A stretch of 6,552 nt of DNA from an uncultured Sutterella sp. (GTDB taxonomy: Bacteria; Pseudomonadota; Gammaproteobacteria; Burkholderiales; Burkholderiaceae_F), in contig CALEAW010000031.1 in the NCBI GenBank assembly GCA_937943605.1, positions 1-6,552 on the forward strand, read 5' to 3'. Below are positions 1 through 5,768 of the stretch, piece by piece. Every line of letters begins with the position of its first letter. Positions within the stretch are counted from its first letter, which is position 1. Below the pieces are notes generated by a model. The model made no database searches. It was not told the DNA's origin and worked only from the letters and a program-made list of their open reading frames with translations. A program made the translations under genes and the position numbers.

Positions 1-1
1 A

Positions 2-67
2 TGGATGGACGACATAACTTCTGGCGAATACCAAGAGTACTATCAGAGCATGTATAAGGACAGGTAA
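2..67 (+). CDS. C-terminal tail of an unidentified upstream gene (5' end outside window)
   Basis: A reading frame open from the left edge gives 21 residues ending SGEYQEYYQSMYKDR and stops with TAA at 65-67. It lies 40 nt upstream of the flippase start on the same strand, which is usual spacing within a polysaccharide gene cluster. It may therefore be the end of a glycosyltransferase or another cluster enzyme, but 21 residues are too few to identify a family. It could also be a chance open frame. The acidic and tyrosine-rich composition is all that can be seen. Confidence 0.4.
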   Translation, partial: WMDDITSGEYQEYYQSMYKDR

Positions 68-107
68 GCCTACCAAACAAAAAATCCGGCAAACAAAGGT
101 AAACAGA

Positions 108-959
108 ATGACAGTCCAGACATCATCGGGAAATAACAAACGAATAGCGAAAAATACTCTTCTGCTCTATTTTCGGATGATATTCATGATGGCTGTAAGT
201 CTTTACACAAGCCGAGTCGTCCTGAATACGCTGGGAGTTGAAGATTTCGGTATATATAATGTCATCGGCGGAGTCGTCGCCATGTTCTCCGTCATTTCCG
301 GCGGATTATCCGCAGCGATAAGCAGGTACATAACATTCGAGCTGGGACAGGGCAATACCGCAAAATTAAAATCCGTATTTTCATCGTCGGTAACAATCCA
401 GATCGGGCTGGCGCTCCTGATCTTCGTATTGGCCGAAATAGGGGGCGTATGGTTCCTGAATGAAAAAATGAACCTGCCGGAGAGTCGTATCGGCGCTGCC
501 AACTGGGTGCTTCAGTGTTCCATACTGACGTTCATGGTGAACCTGATCAGCGTTCCGTACAATGCGGCGATCATTGCACACGAACGAATGCAGGCTTTTG
601 CGTATATCAGCATTATCGAAGTAGTACTCAAGCTGTTGATCGTCTACATACTCGTCATTTTTTCATTCGACAAGTTAAAATTGTACGGTATATTACTACT
701 GGCCGTCGCCTGTGTCATCCGGATCGCTTACGGCATCTACTGCAAGCGAAATTTCAAAGAGTGCACATATCATTTTACATTCAACAAAGCCCTTCTGAAA
801 GAAATGATGGGATTTGCCGGCTGGAATTTCATCGGGTCTTTTGCGGGGGTTTTGCGGGATCAGGGGGTCAATATCGTCATAAATCTGTTCTGCGGCCCGG
901 TCATCAACGCAGCGCGCGCTATCGCATTCCAGGTGAACGTCGCCGTAAACGGATTTGCA
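108..959 (+). CDS. Truncated polysaccharide (O-antigen/capsule) flippase, Wzx/MATE-like
   Basis: This is the N-terminal part of a multi-pass inner-membrane flippase of the MOP/polysaccharide-biosynthesis superfamily. Members move lipid-linked oligosaccharide units across the membrane during capsule or O-antigen assembly. A basic N-terminus (NNKRIAKN) is followed by alternating hydrophobic helices at roughly residues 16-35, 45-70, 95-115, 133-150, 165-185 and 190-212. Family-like stretches include SLYTSRVVLNTLGVEDFGIY, SVPYNAAIIAHERM and MGFAGWNFIGSF. An AAAGG at 95-99, 8 nt before ATG 108, could be the ribosome site. Genuine similarity ends at about residue 284 (NGFA). The frame stays open to a stop at 1101-1103, but those last 47 or so residues are antisense to tRNA-Cys, tRNA-Gly and the tRNA promoter, so they are not real protein. 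Full-length relatives have about 480-510 residues, so some 40% is missing. At least ten ATA codons set it apart from the genes to the right. A Bacteroidales origin is inferred. Confidence 0.85.
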
Positions 960-960
960 A
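950..960. other. Sequence junction: flippase coding sequence fused to half a tRNA-Cys
   Basis: The bases CGGATTTGCAA fit both sides. Read on the plus strand they encode the flippase residues after Asn281 (Gly-Phe-Ala). Read on the minus strand they are the anticodon loop and 3' anticodon stem of tRNA-Cys. To the left the sequence is only flippase: base 949 is A where the tRNA stem needs C. To the right it is only tRNA. The break therefore lies inside an overlap of about 10 bp. A short-overlap assembly chimera, or recombination at the tRNA, would look like this. Confidence 0.8.
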
Positions 961-990
961 TCCGGTGCATAGCCACTTTGCTATCGCGCC
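950..990 (-). tRNA. Partial tRNA-Cys (GCA), 5' half only
   Basis: On the minus strand from 990 the sequence gives acceptor strand GGCGCGA, then TA, then a D-arm GCA...TGC. An anticodon arm follows: stem CCGGA, loop TTGCAAA and returning TCCG, with anticodon GCA at plus positions 956-958. The match to proteobacterial tRNA-Cys stops at 950. The last anticodon-stem pair, the variable loop, the T-arm and the 3' acceptor are absent, so about 41 of about 74 nt remain. It follows tRNA-Gly by 5 nt, the same order as glyW-cysT in E. coli, so it was the second gene of one tRNA transcript. As it stands it cannot make a functional tRNA. Confidence 0.85.
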
Positions 991-995
991 ATTTC

Positions 996-1071
996 TGGAG
1001 CGGGAGACGAGTCTCGAACTCGCGACCTCAACCTTGGCAAGGTTGCGCTCTGCCAACTGAGCTACTCCCGC
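996..1071 (-). tRNA. tRNA-Gly (anticodon GCC), first gene of a Gly-Cys operon
   Basis: A complete 76-nt cloverleaf on the minus strand. The acceptor GCGGGAG pairs with CTCCCGC. The D-arm is GCTC/GAGC and the anticodon arm CAACC-TTGCCAA-GGTTG carries GCC. The T-arm is GCGAG-TTCGAGA-CTCGT, followed by discriminator T and an encoded CCA. The encoded CCA fits Proteobacteria rather than Bacteroidota. It differs from the copy at 4885-4960 at one D-loop base only (tRNA position 20, C here at plus 1052 against T at 4904). Its promoter lies at 1086-1113 and tRNA-Cys follows after 5 nt. Confidence 0.97.
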
Positions 1072-1085
1072 ATCTGAGAAGACGT

Positions 1086-1113
1086 ATTTTACATAGGTTT
1101 TAGAAAAAGTCAA
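1086..1113 (-). promoter_or_regulatory. Promoter of the tRNA-Gly/Cys operon
   Basis: On the minus strand a TTGACT -35 box (plus 1108-1113) and a TAAAAT -10 box (plus 1086-1091) are separated by 16 bp. The first tRNA base lies 15 bp downstream of the -10 box, leaving a short 5' leader for RNase P to remove. Both boxes match the sigma-70 consensus at five of six positions. The same TAAAAT box stands in front of the other tRNA-Gly and possibly rpmF. Confidence 0.75.
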
Positions 1114-1205
1114 GAGTATTTCAAAAAAAGTCCCAATTTTTTTCGAAGAAATGAACCAAGCACATCAAAACGCACCTTGCTAGACTTACGCCACACATTT
1201 TGATT

Positions 1206-1211
1206 AAAGGA
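1206..1211 (+). promoter_or_regulatory. Shine-Dalgarno site of the SNF2 gene
   Basis: AAAGGA lies 5 nt before ATG 1217 and settles that start. The stretch 1114-1205 between the divergent tRNA promoter and this site is AT-rich, with A7 and T7 runs around 1124-1143. I could not find a convincing -35/-10 pair for the SNF2 gene. TTGCTA or TAGACT near 1177-1187 are only weak candidates. Confidence 0.7.
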
Positions 1212-1216
1212 CGGCT

Positions 1217-4200
1217 ATGGCACAGAGAGTTAAATTTGGTACGACGTGGTGGGGACGACAATGGTTAACAGCACTTTCCAATCTTGACTATCAAAATCGC
1301 TTGCCGAGAGGTCGCACGTATTACAACACGGGCAAGGTCGATAGCATGGAATTTAAGGCCGAGACCTTGAAGTTAGAAGCGGTTGTGTCTGGGTCGGCCT
1401 ACTACCCGTATGAAGTCACGATTCAATTGAAGCCTTTACCTAAGGTCGATATTGACCGTTTGGTCGATGCGATTGCTGAGCGTCCTACCCTTGTGGCTAA
1501 ATTGCTCGAAGGGGTGCTTGAACCTGAGGTGGGTGAGATTGCTGCCTCTTTAGGGATTCAGCTTTTTCCTCAGTCATGGCGAGAATTCAAGATGTCTTGT
1601 ACTTGCCCCGACTCCGCCGTGCCCTGCAAACATCTTGCTGCGGTCTATTACGGTATGGTGCGTACGATCGATACCGACCCTATGTGGGTCTTTTATTGTC
1701 GTGGCGTGGATTTGCCAGCGCTTTTGCGTGAGCGAGGGATCAATTTAGAAGAGGCTGATACGCTTGAAGAGCCTACGCCCTTGGATTGGTTGACGTGGGC
1801 AGATGATACTGAAGAAAAGCTTCCGACGGATGAAGAGAGCTTTGCCTCGCTTAAAGCTGAGTCTGCAGCGCTATTAAAGCGCATGACCTTTTTGGTGCCC
1901 GAAAAGATTGCACTCAATAAGTATCTCACCCGTGTGCGCTTTACCCGTACGTATAAAGGCCTGCAAACAGAAGCAAAATCGATGCTGAAGCATCCTGTGC
2001 CCTATGCTGAATCTTGGACCACGTTCGAGGCTCGTTTTAGAGGGGGTGAGGGGATTCCGGTCTTAACGCACGATGATCTTGGATTGCGTTTAGGACTCGT
2101 CAATCGACGTGGTAAGGCGATCGGTCTTTCGGCTTTAGATGTAGAGCGTCTCCTCGTCACGCTCTTTACGATTTCTCCTGAAGGGACTGAAGTTCATTCA
2201 CAAGCTTTGCGCTATTGGTCTCGTTTAGCCAAGGACGCCTTGTACCTCATTCACTACGCAGGGATCTCACCCGTCTTAGTTCGTAGCCAGGTTGAATCGG
2301 AAGAGTGTGCGCATCTCGTGTGGATGCCGACAATGCAGTCTTCTGCTGTGGCTAACTTCGTCAAGTGTTGCGCTCGCCGATTGGCTAATGAAACATATGA
2401 TCCTTTTGCATCACTGGATCTGCCTTTAGAAGGGGCAACGCAACTCGGTAAAACCGTGACCCTTTTGATGATGTTTGTCACAGGGTTCGCGAGCCTTCAT
2501 GACTTTACGCCTGTCGCGATGAAAAATCAGCCAGTCGTATTAGCGATGACGACGCCGAGTGTGACGTTTGCTTATGGCGTTGATCAGACCGAGATTCAAG
2601 CTTTGCGCCAGTTCTTTAGACCCTTTACGATCGGTTTGATGTCGCTCGCGTGGGTTCCTGTCTTGACCGTTCGTACGGGACGTGAAGGCCGCGTCACGAT
2701 GAATTTAGGTGTGTTGCCACTCGATGCCTCAGCAAAGACGCGACCGACACTTTATCGAGATATTTTGAAGCTCGAGGCTTTTAATAAGGATCGCTTCGCG
2801 CTGGTGCGTCTGTTTGAGCATCTTTGCGACTATTGCAAACCCCTGTGGTCGATTTTAGAGAGCCAAGGTAAGCCAGCAAGTCTCGAAAAAGACCTCTTAA
2901 AGGATTTCTTATTCGAAGCGGTCCCGATGTTTGATTTGTTGGGCGTGCGCGTCATGCTCCCCAAGAATCTGCAGAACCTTTTGAAGCCAACGCTCAATAT
3001 CTCGATCAGTGGCTCGAGTGGTGGTGGAATGCTCACAGCCGAATCGATGGGACAATTCGATTGGAAGGTAGCAATCGGTGACCGTGAAATCACGCAAGAA
3101 GAGTTTGATGCGCTCCTCCAACACGCTGGCGAAGTGATTCAGTATGAGGACGATTTTATTTACCTCGATCCCGAACGCTTACAAGAACTCAAAACGCAAA
3201 TGGAAGCGTTGGAGAATGCTGGCTTTGTTGAAATGATGCAAGCCGTGATGACGGGTGAATTGGGTAATACGCCAGTAATGGTGCCTGACGACCTGTTGGC
3301 GCGCGTCGACTATTTAATGACGGTAGATTCGGTGCCGGTGCCTGAGGGGTTACACGCCTCGCTACGTCCTTATCAAGAACGAGGCTATGCCTGGCTAATG
3401 AAGAATTTGCGCATAGGGGTGGGCTCCCTGATTGCCGACGATATGGGCTTAGGCAAAACCTTACAGGTGATTACCGCGCTGCTTGCTCTCAAAAATGAGG
3501 GTGAGCTCAAGGATCAAAAGGTTTTGGCTGTGGTGCCGACGACCTTGCTCACCAATTGGGTCCGCGAAATCGCTCGCTTTGCGCCAAGCCTTACGGTCGA
3601 CGTTTATCACGGACAGACGCGTCAACTGAAGCCCTTTGAGGAGCGTGCTGACGTGGTGCTGACGACCTATGGCACTTTTAGACAGGATCAAGTGGCTCTC
3701 AAGGAGGAACCATGGCGCCTTTTGGTGCTCGATGAGGCTCAGGCCGTCAAGAACGTTTCGACGGGGGTAACAAGAGCAATCCGAGGTCTTCAGGCGCGTC
3801 AAGTGATCGCGATGAGTGGGACGCCGGTTGAAAACCGTTTGAGCGAATACTGGTCGATTTTGTCGATTGTGCAGCCGGGTTTATTGGGTACGCCAGATGA
3901 ATTTAAGACGGTTTATGCGCAACCCATTGAAAGTAACCGTGATCAAAAGGCTCTGGAGGCCTTTAGACGCGTCACGGCGCCCTTTATGTTGAGACGCTTA
4001 AAGACGGATAAGTCGATCATTTCAGACCTTCCTGACAAAATTGTTTGCAACCGCTATGTGGATCTCACGCCTGAACAAGCTGCGCTTTATGGCAAGACCT
4101 TGGCCACCATCATGGATCAACTCAAGTCGTTGTCGTCTGAAGAAGGGCGTCAAAAGCGAACGGGGTTGGTGCTACGCCTTATTACAGCCTTGAAGCAAAT

Positions 4201-4783
4201 CTGTAATTCGCCGTCGCTTTATACAAAGGCGCATACGATGCTACCCGATAGTGGTAAGGCCAATGCGCTTCTTGAACTCATTGAAGAGTGTCGTGAAGCC
4301 GGTCGCAAAGCGTTGATCTTTACGCAGTACGCTGAGATGGGGACGAAGCTACAGGATTGGTTAGCCAAAGTCACGGGCCGTCGACCTGACTTCTTGCATG
4401 GTGGCGTGACGATTAAGGCACGTGCGGCTATGGTGGACGACTTTCAGACGAATCCTGAGAACGACATTCTCATCATTTCATTAAAGGCGGGTGGTACGGG
4501 ATTAAACCTCACCGAAGCGTCTGTTGTGATTCACTATGACTTGTGGTGGAATCCGGCCGTCGAAAATCAAGCGACGGACCGAGCCTTCCGTATTGGGCAA
4601 CGTCGAGATGTGTTGGTGTACCGATTCTTGTGCGCTGGCACCTTTGAAGAGCGTATCAATGAAATGCTCGAAGCTAAGCGTGAACTGGCAGACCTCACGG
4701 TAACGACGGGTGAAAATTGGATCGGCGACATGTCGACTGACGAGCTTCAAAAGCTATTTAAGCTCGAAACGCCTGAAAAGTGA
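1217..4783 (+). CDS. SWIM zinc finger/SNF2-family helicase-like ATPase
   Basis: A 1188-residue cytoplasmic protein. SNF2 proteins use ATP to translocate on double-stranded DNA and remodel protein-DNA complexes, usually without unwinding; bacterial RapA/HepA recycles RNA polymerase. Residues 1-60 hold the WWGRQW and RGRTYYNTGKV motifs usual before SWIM fingers. The SWIM finger itself is C128-x-C130-x6-C137-x-H139, likely for nucleic acid or protein binding. Residues about 150-700 are a long middle part typical of bacterial SNF2 proteins, including an apparent SNF2-associated region around 560-660. The ATPase core follows: LRPYQ (716-720), Walker A DDMGLGKT (741-748), VVPTTLLTNW (772-781), motif II DEAQ (839-842) and SGTPVENRL (867-875). 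The second lobe has LIFTQY (1033-1038), SLKAGGTGLNL (1088-1098) and the motif VI segment ATDRAFRIGQ (1119-1128). All core motifs are intact. It is monocistronic between two tRNA-Gly genes. The substrate is not evident from sequence. Confidence 0.95.
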   Translation: MAQRVKFGTTWWGRQWLTALSNLDYQNRLPRGRTYYNTGKVDSMEFKAETLKLEAVVSGSAYYPYEVTIQLKPLPKVDIDRLVDAIAERPTLVAKLLEGVLEPEVGEIAASLGIQLFPQSWREFKMSCTCPDSAVPCKHLAAVYYGMVRTIDTDPMWVFYCRGVDLPALLRERGINLEEADTLEEPTPLDWLTWADDTEEKLPTDEESFASLKAESAALLKRMTFLVPEKIALNKYLTRVRFTRTYKGLQTEAKSMLKHPVPYAESWTTFEARFRGGEGIPVLTHDDLGLRLGLVNRRGKAIGLSALDVERLLVTLFTISPEGTEVHSQALRYWSRLAKDALYLIHYAGISPVLVRSQVESEECAHLVWMPTMQSSAVANFVKCCARRLANETYDPFASLDLPLEGATQLGKTVTLLMMFVTGFASLHDFTPVAMKNQPVVLAMTTPSVTFAYGVDQTEIQALRQFFRPFTIGLMSLAWVPVLTVRTGREGRVTMNLGVLPLDASAKTRPTLYRDILKLEAFNKDRFALVRLFEHLCDYCKPLWSILESQGKPASLEKDLLKDFLFEAVPMFDLLGVRVMLPKNLQNLLKPTLNISISGSSGGGMLTAESMGQFDWKVAIGDREITQEEFDALLQHAGEVIQYEDDFIYLDPERLQELKTQMEALENAGFVEMMQAVMTGELGNTPVMVPDDLLARVDYLMTVDSVPVPEGLHASLRPYQERGYAWLMKNLRIGVGSLIADDMGLGKTLQVITALLALKNEGELKDQKVLAVVPTTLLTNWVREIARFAPSLTVDVYHGQTRQLKPFEERADVVLTTYGTFRQDQVALKEEPWRLLVLDEAQAVKNVSTGVTRAIRGLQARQVIAMSGTPVENRLSEYWSILSIVQPGLLGTPDEFKTVYAQPIESNRDQKALEAFRRVTAPFMLRRLKTDKSIISDLPDKIVCNRYVDLTPEQAALYGKTLATIMDQLKSLSSEEGRQKRTGLVLRLITALKQICNSPSLYTKAHTMLPDSGKANALLELIEECREAGRKALIFTQYAEMGTKLQDWLAKVTGRRPDFLHGGVTIKARAAMVDDFQTNPENDILIISLKAGGTGLNLTEASVVIHYDLWWNPAVENQATDRAFRIGQRRDVLVYRFLCAGTFEERINEMLEAKRELADLTVTTGENWIGDMSTDELQKLFKLETPEK

Positions 4784-4791
4784 TTTTGATC

Positions 4792-4812
4792 ATACCGTGT
4801 TTACGGTATTTT
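4792..4812 (+). terminator. Probable terminator of the SNF2 gene
   Basis: Eight bases after the stop codon, ATACCGT (4792-4798) and ACGGTAT (4803-4809) form a perfect 7-bp stem with a GTTT loop. Only TTT follows directly, then GAGG and TTTT. The short, broken U-tract makes it a weak intrinsic terminator; leakage towards the downstream tRNA is possible. Confidence 0.55.
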
Positions 4813-4833
4813 GAGGTTTTAAAGAAAAAATCC

Positions 4834-4862
4834 TTTGCTTTTCTCGAAAACTTGTGTAAAAT
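4834..4862 (+). promoter_or_regulatory. Promoter of the second tRNA-Gly
   Basis: TTTGCT (4834-4839) and TAAAAT (4857-4862) are spaced by 17 bp, with the mature tRNA starting 22 bp after the -10 box. The -10 is the same hexamer as in front of the other tRNA-Gly, but the rest of the upstream sequence differs, so the two tRNA genes are separate loci rather than a duplicated block. Confidence 0.65.
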
Positions 4863-4884
4863 TCAAATCCTTCGCAGGACGCAT

Positions 4885-4960
4885 GCGGGAGTAGCTCAGT
4901 TGGTAGAGCGCAACCTTGCCAAGGTTGAGGTCGCGAGTTCGAGACTCGTCTCCCGCTCCA
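4885..4960 (+). tRNA. tRNA-Gly (anticodon GCC), single gene
   Basis: A complete 76-nt tRNA with encoded CCA (4958-4960). The acceptor is GCGGGAG/CTCCCGC and the anticodon loop TTGCCAA carries GCC. The T-loop is TTCGAGA. It matches the minus-strand copy at 996-1071 in 75 of 76 bases. Unlike that copy it has no tRNA partner and is followed 11 nt later by its own terminator. Confidence 0.97.
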
Positions 4961-4971
4961 GGTTTCAGAGG

Positions 4972-5001
4972 AAAGGGGAAGCGTGATGCCTCCCCTTTTT
5001 T
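4972..5001 (+). terminator. Intrinsic terminator of tRNA-Gly
   Basis: GGGGAAGC (4975-4982) pairs with GCCTCCCC (4988-4995) around a GTGAT loop, with one A-C mismatch. The stem can be extended by AAA/TTT, and a run of six T (4996-5001) follows. This is a standard rho-independent terminator on the plus strand. Confidence 0.85.
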
Positions 5002-5044
5002 CATGCCTAAAGAGAATGGATTTAAAAAAAAGTCCACTTCTCTA

Positions 5045-5073
5045 ATGCCAAGTCTCTACGAATTTGGTAAAAT
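5045..5073 (+). promoter_or_regulatory. Candidate promoter for rpmF
   Basis: ATGCCA (5045-5050) and TAAAAT (5068-5073) are spaced by exactly 17 bp. The -10 box is the one used by both tRNA-Gly genes here; the -35 box matches the consensus at only four of six positions. It is the best sigma-70-like signal between the tRNA terminator and rpmF, and would start the transcript near 5080. Confidence 0.45.
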
Positions 5074-5277
5074 TCGCCACTTTCCACGTTGGGATACGGT
5101 TTATCCAGAACTGCCGCCACGGGTGGTTTGGATTGCCGGCCTCTCCGATTGGACAAAAAAGAAAGATCGGATACGTCCCAAAAGGAAGTTATTTTCCGGA
5201 AGTCTGCAGGTTAGTTATCGAGTGCCGGCCTGCAGGCCACTCGTAATGTCACTCGTTTTGTATACGTGGGGTTTGCC
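5074..5277 (+). promoter_or_regulatory. Long structured leader of rpmF with competing hairpins
   Basis: No gene is recognisable in this stretch. It can form GGATA/TATCC (5092-5096/5102-5106) and TCCGAT/ATCGGA (5144-5149/5166-5171). Near the gene two foldings exclude each other. One is CTGCAGG (5204-5210) with CCTGCAG (5229-5235). The other is CGAGTG (5219-5224) with CACTCG (5238-5243) around GCC-TGCA-GGC. A second CACTCG at 5250-5255 is a third possible partner. No T-run follows, so attenuation by termination is not suggested; an effect on translation or mRNA stability would be. Before ATG 5278 there is no good Shine-Dalgarno, only GTGGGG at 5266-5271. A regulatory role is inference. Confidence 0.35.
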
Positions 5278-5460
5278 ATGGCTGTTCAGCAGAACAAGAA
5301 ATCCACCAACAAGCGCGGTAATCACCGTGCTCACGACTTTTTGACCAACCCGCCCACCGCGATCGAAGCTACGACCGGTGAAGTGCATCGTCGTCACCAC
5401 ATCAGCCCGACCGGTTTCTACCGCGGTAAGAAGGTGATTTCGACGAAGGCTGACGAATAA
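5278..5460 (+). CDS. rpmF: 50S ribosomal protein L32
   Basis: A 60-residue basic protein of the large ribosomal subunit, the usual length for proteobacterial L32. It begins MAVQQNKKSTNKRGNHRAHD and continues with the signature stretch TGEVHRRHHISPTGFYRGKK (33-52), ending STKADE. It has no cysteines, so it is the zinc-free form. The start at 5278 is set by the conserved MAVQQNK; an in-frame GTG at 5266 would add four non-conserved residues and is rejected. Asn15 replaces the Met common in the motif KRGMHR. In many Proteobacteria rpmF follows a DUF177 (yceD) gene and precedes plsX and fatty-acid synthesis genes. Here neither neighbour is present: upstream is a tRNA with terminator, downstream a terminator and an M20 gene. 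It therefore appears to be transcribed alone. Confidence 0.97.
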   Translation: MAVQQNKKSTNKRGNHRAHDFLTNPPTAIEATTGEVHRRHHISPTGFYRGKKVISTKADE

Positions 5461-5665
5461 TTAACGTCTGCTGGTCTTAACGACAATAGAAGCTTCCTTC
5501 CGTTTGTCGCCTAGCAGCGCCATGCCGTCCGGCAAGTCTTTGCGCGCAAGATGCTACGCGCGAACCCCACGGTGAGTGACAGATGATTGACTCGCGTGAA
5601 GGTTTCAAGGATTAGGCTCCACTGCAACAGCAACCGGAAGACGTCGTTCAGATCGTCAAAGTCAT
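5461..5665 (+). other. Non-coding stretch after rpmF, with a strong hairpin at its start
   Basis: This 205-nt stretch has no recognisable gene in any frame. Just after the rpmF stop, CTGCTGG (5468-5474) pairs with CTAGCAG (5511-5517), and inside that CGACAA (5481-5486) pairs with TTGTCG (5504-5509), giving a long interrupted stem. Further on are GCCG/CGGC (5524-5533) and GCGCG/CGCGC near 5548-5572. A weak promoter-like TTGACT-17-GATTAG starts at 5587 and would give a short RNA ending at the 5666-5702 terminator. It may simply be the rpmF 3' UTR, or hold a small RNA. I do not recognise a known RNA family. Confidence 0.35.
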
Positions 5666-5702
5666 AAAAAAGAGGGATCCGTTCAATCGGGTCCCTTTTT
5701 TT
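5666..5702 (+). terminator. Strong intrinsic terminator, possibly bidirectional
   Basis: GGGATCCG (5674-5681) pairs with CGGGTCCC (5688-5695) around loop TTCAAT, with one G-T pair, and seven T follow (5696-5702). Six A (5666-5671) on the other side would give a U-run on the minus strand too. It ends the rpmF transcript and isolates the M20 gene. Confidence 0.9.
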
Positions 5703-5732
5703 ATACGCATTTTGTCTGACGCCCTTTGCAAA

Positions 5733-5751
5733 CGTTTTGTGCTACAAAACG
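5733..5751. promoter_or_regulatory. 19-bp perfect palindrome, candidate operator of the M20 gene
   Basis: CGTTTTGTgctACAAAACG has two perfect 8-bp arms around a 3-bp centre and lies 30 bp before the M20 start codon, in its only upstream region. No T-run follows, so it is not a terminator. Size and symmetry fit a dimeric repressor site, for example of TetR or GntR type, but the regulator is unknown. No clear -35/-10 pair is visible nearby; TTGTCT (5712-5717) with TTTTGT (5735-5740) is the best, and weak. Confidence 0.45.
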
Positions 5752-5768
5752 AAGTGTGTCGTTCATAT

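Noticed and set aside
1217..4783. SNF2 gene as part of a phage-defence island
   Set aside because: No partner genes of known defence systems are in the window, and its codon usage matches the resident part.
4780..4986. Open frames over the plus-strand tRNA-Gly (peptides such as AGVAQLVERNLAKVEVASSR)
   Set aside because: They are translations of the tRNA gene and its promoter; this peptide is a recurring database artefact derived from tRNA sequence.
4819..5037. Minus-strand open frame with SRTRDLNLGKVALYQLSYSR
   Set aside because: It is antisense to tRNA-Gly and its terminator, and is another typical tRNA-derived artefact.
5266..5277. GTG 5266 as rpmF start
   Set aside because: It would add MGFA before the conserved MAVQQNK N-terminus of L32; ATG 5278 matches the family.
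5003..5344. Open frame from ATG 5003 giving about 113 residues (MPKENGFKKKS...)
   Set aside because: It starts directly after the tRNA terminator T-run without a Shine-Dalgarno, resembles no family I know, and overlaps the start of rpmF out of frame. The stretch is better read as the rpmF leader.
5467..5525. Minus-strand short frame MALLGDKRKEASIVVKTSRR
   Set aside because: It has no ribosome site, no recognisable family, and is antisense to the hairpin after rpmF.
5461..5702. RNase P RNA, 6S RNA or 4.5S RNA
   Set aside because: AGATGATTGAC (5582-5592) and a minus-strand GGAAGGAAGC near 5491-5502 look faintly like RNase P and 4.5S motifs. The flanking conserved cores, such as the RNase P GAAAGTCCGG box and the SRP tetraloop stem, are missing.
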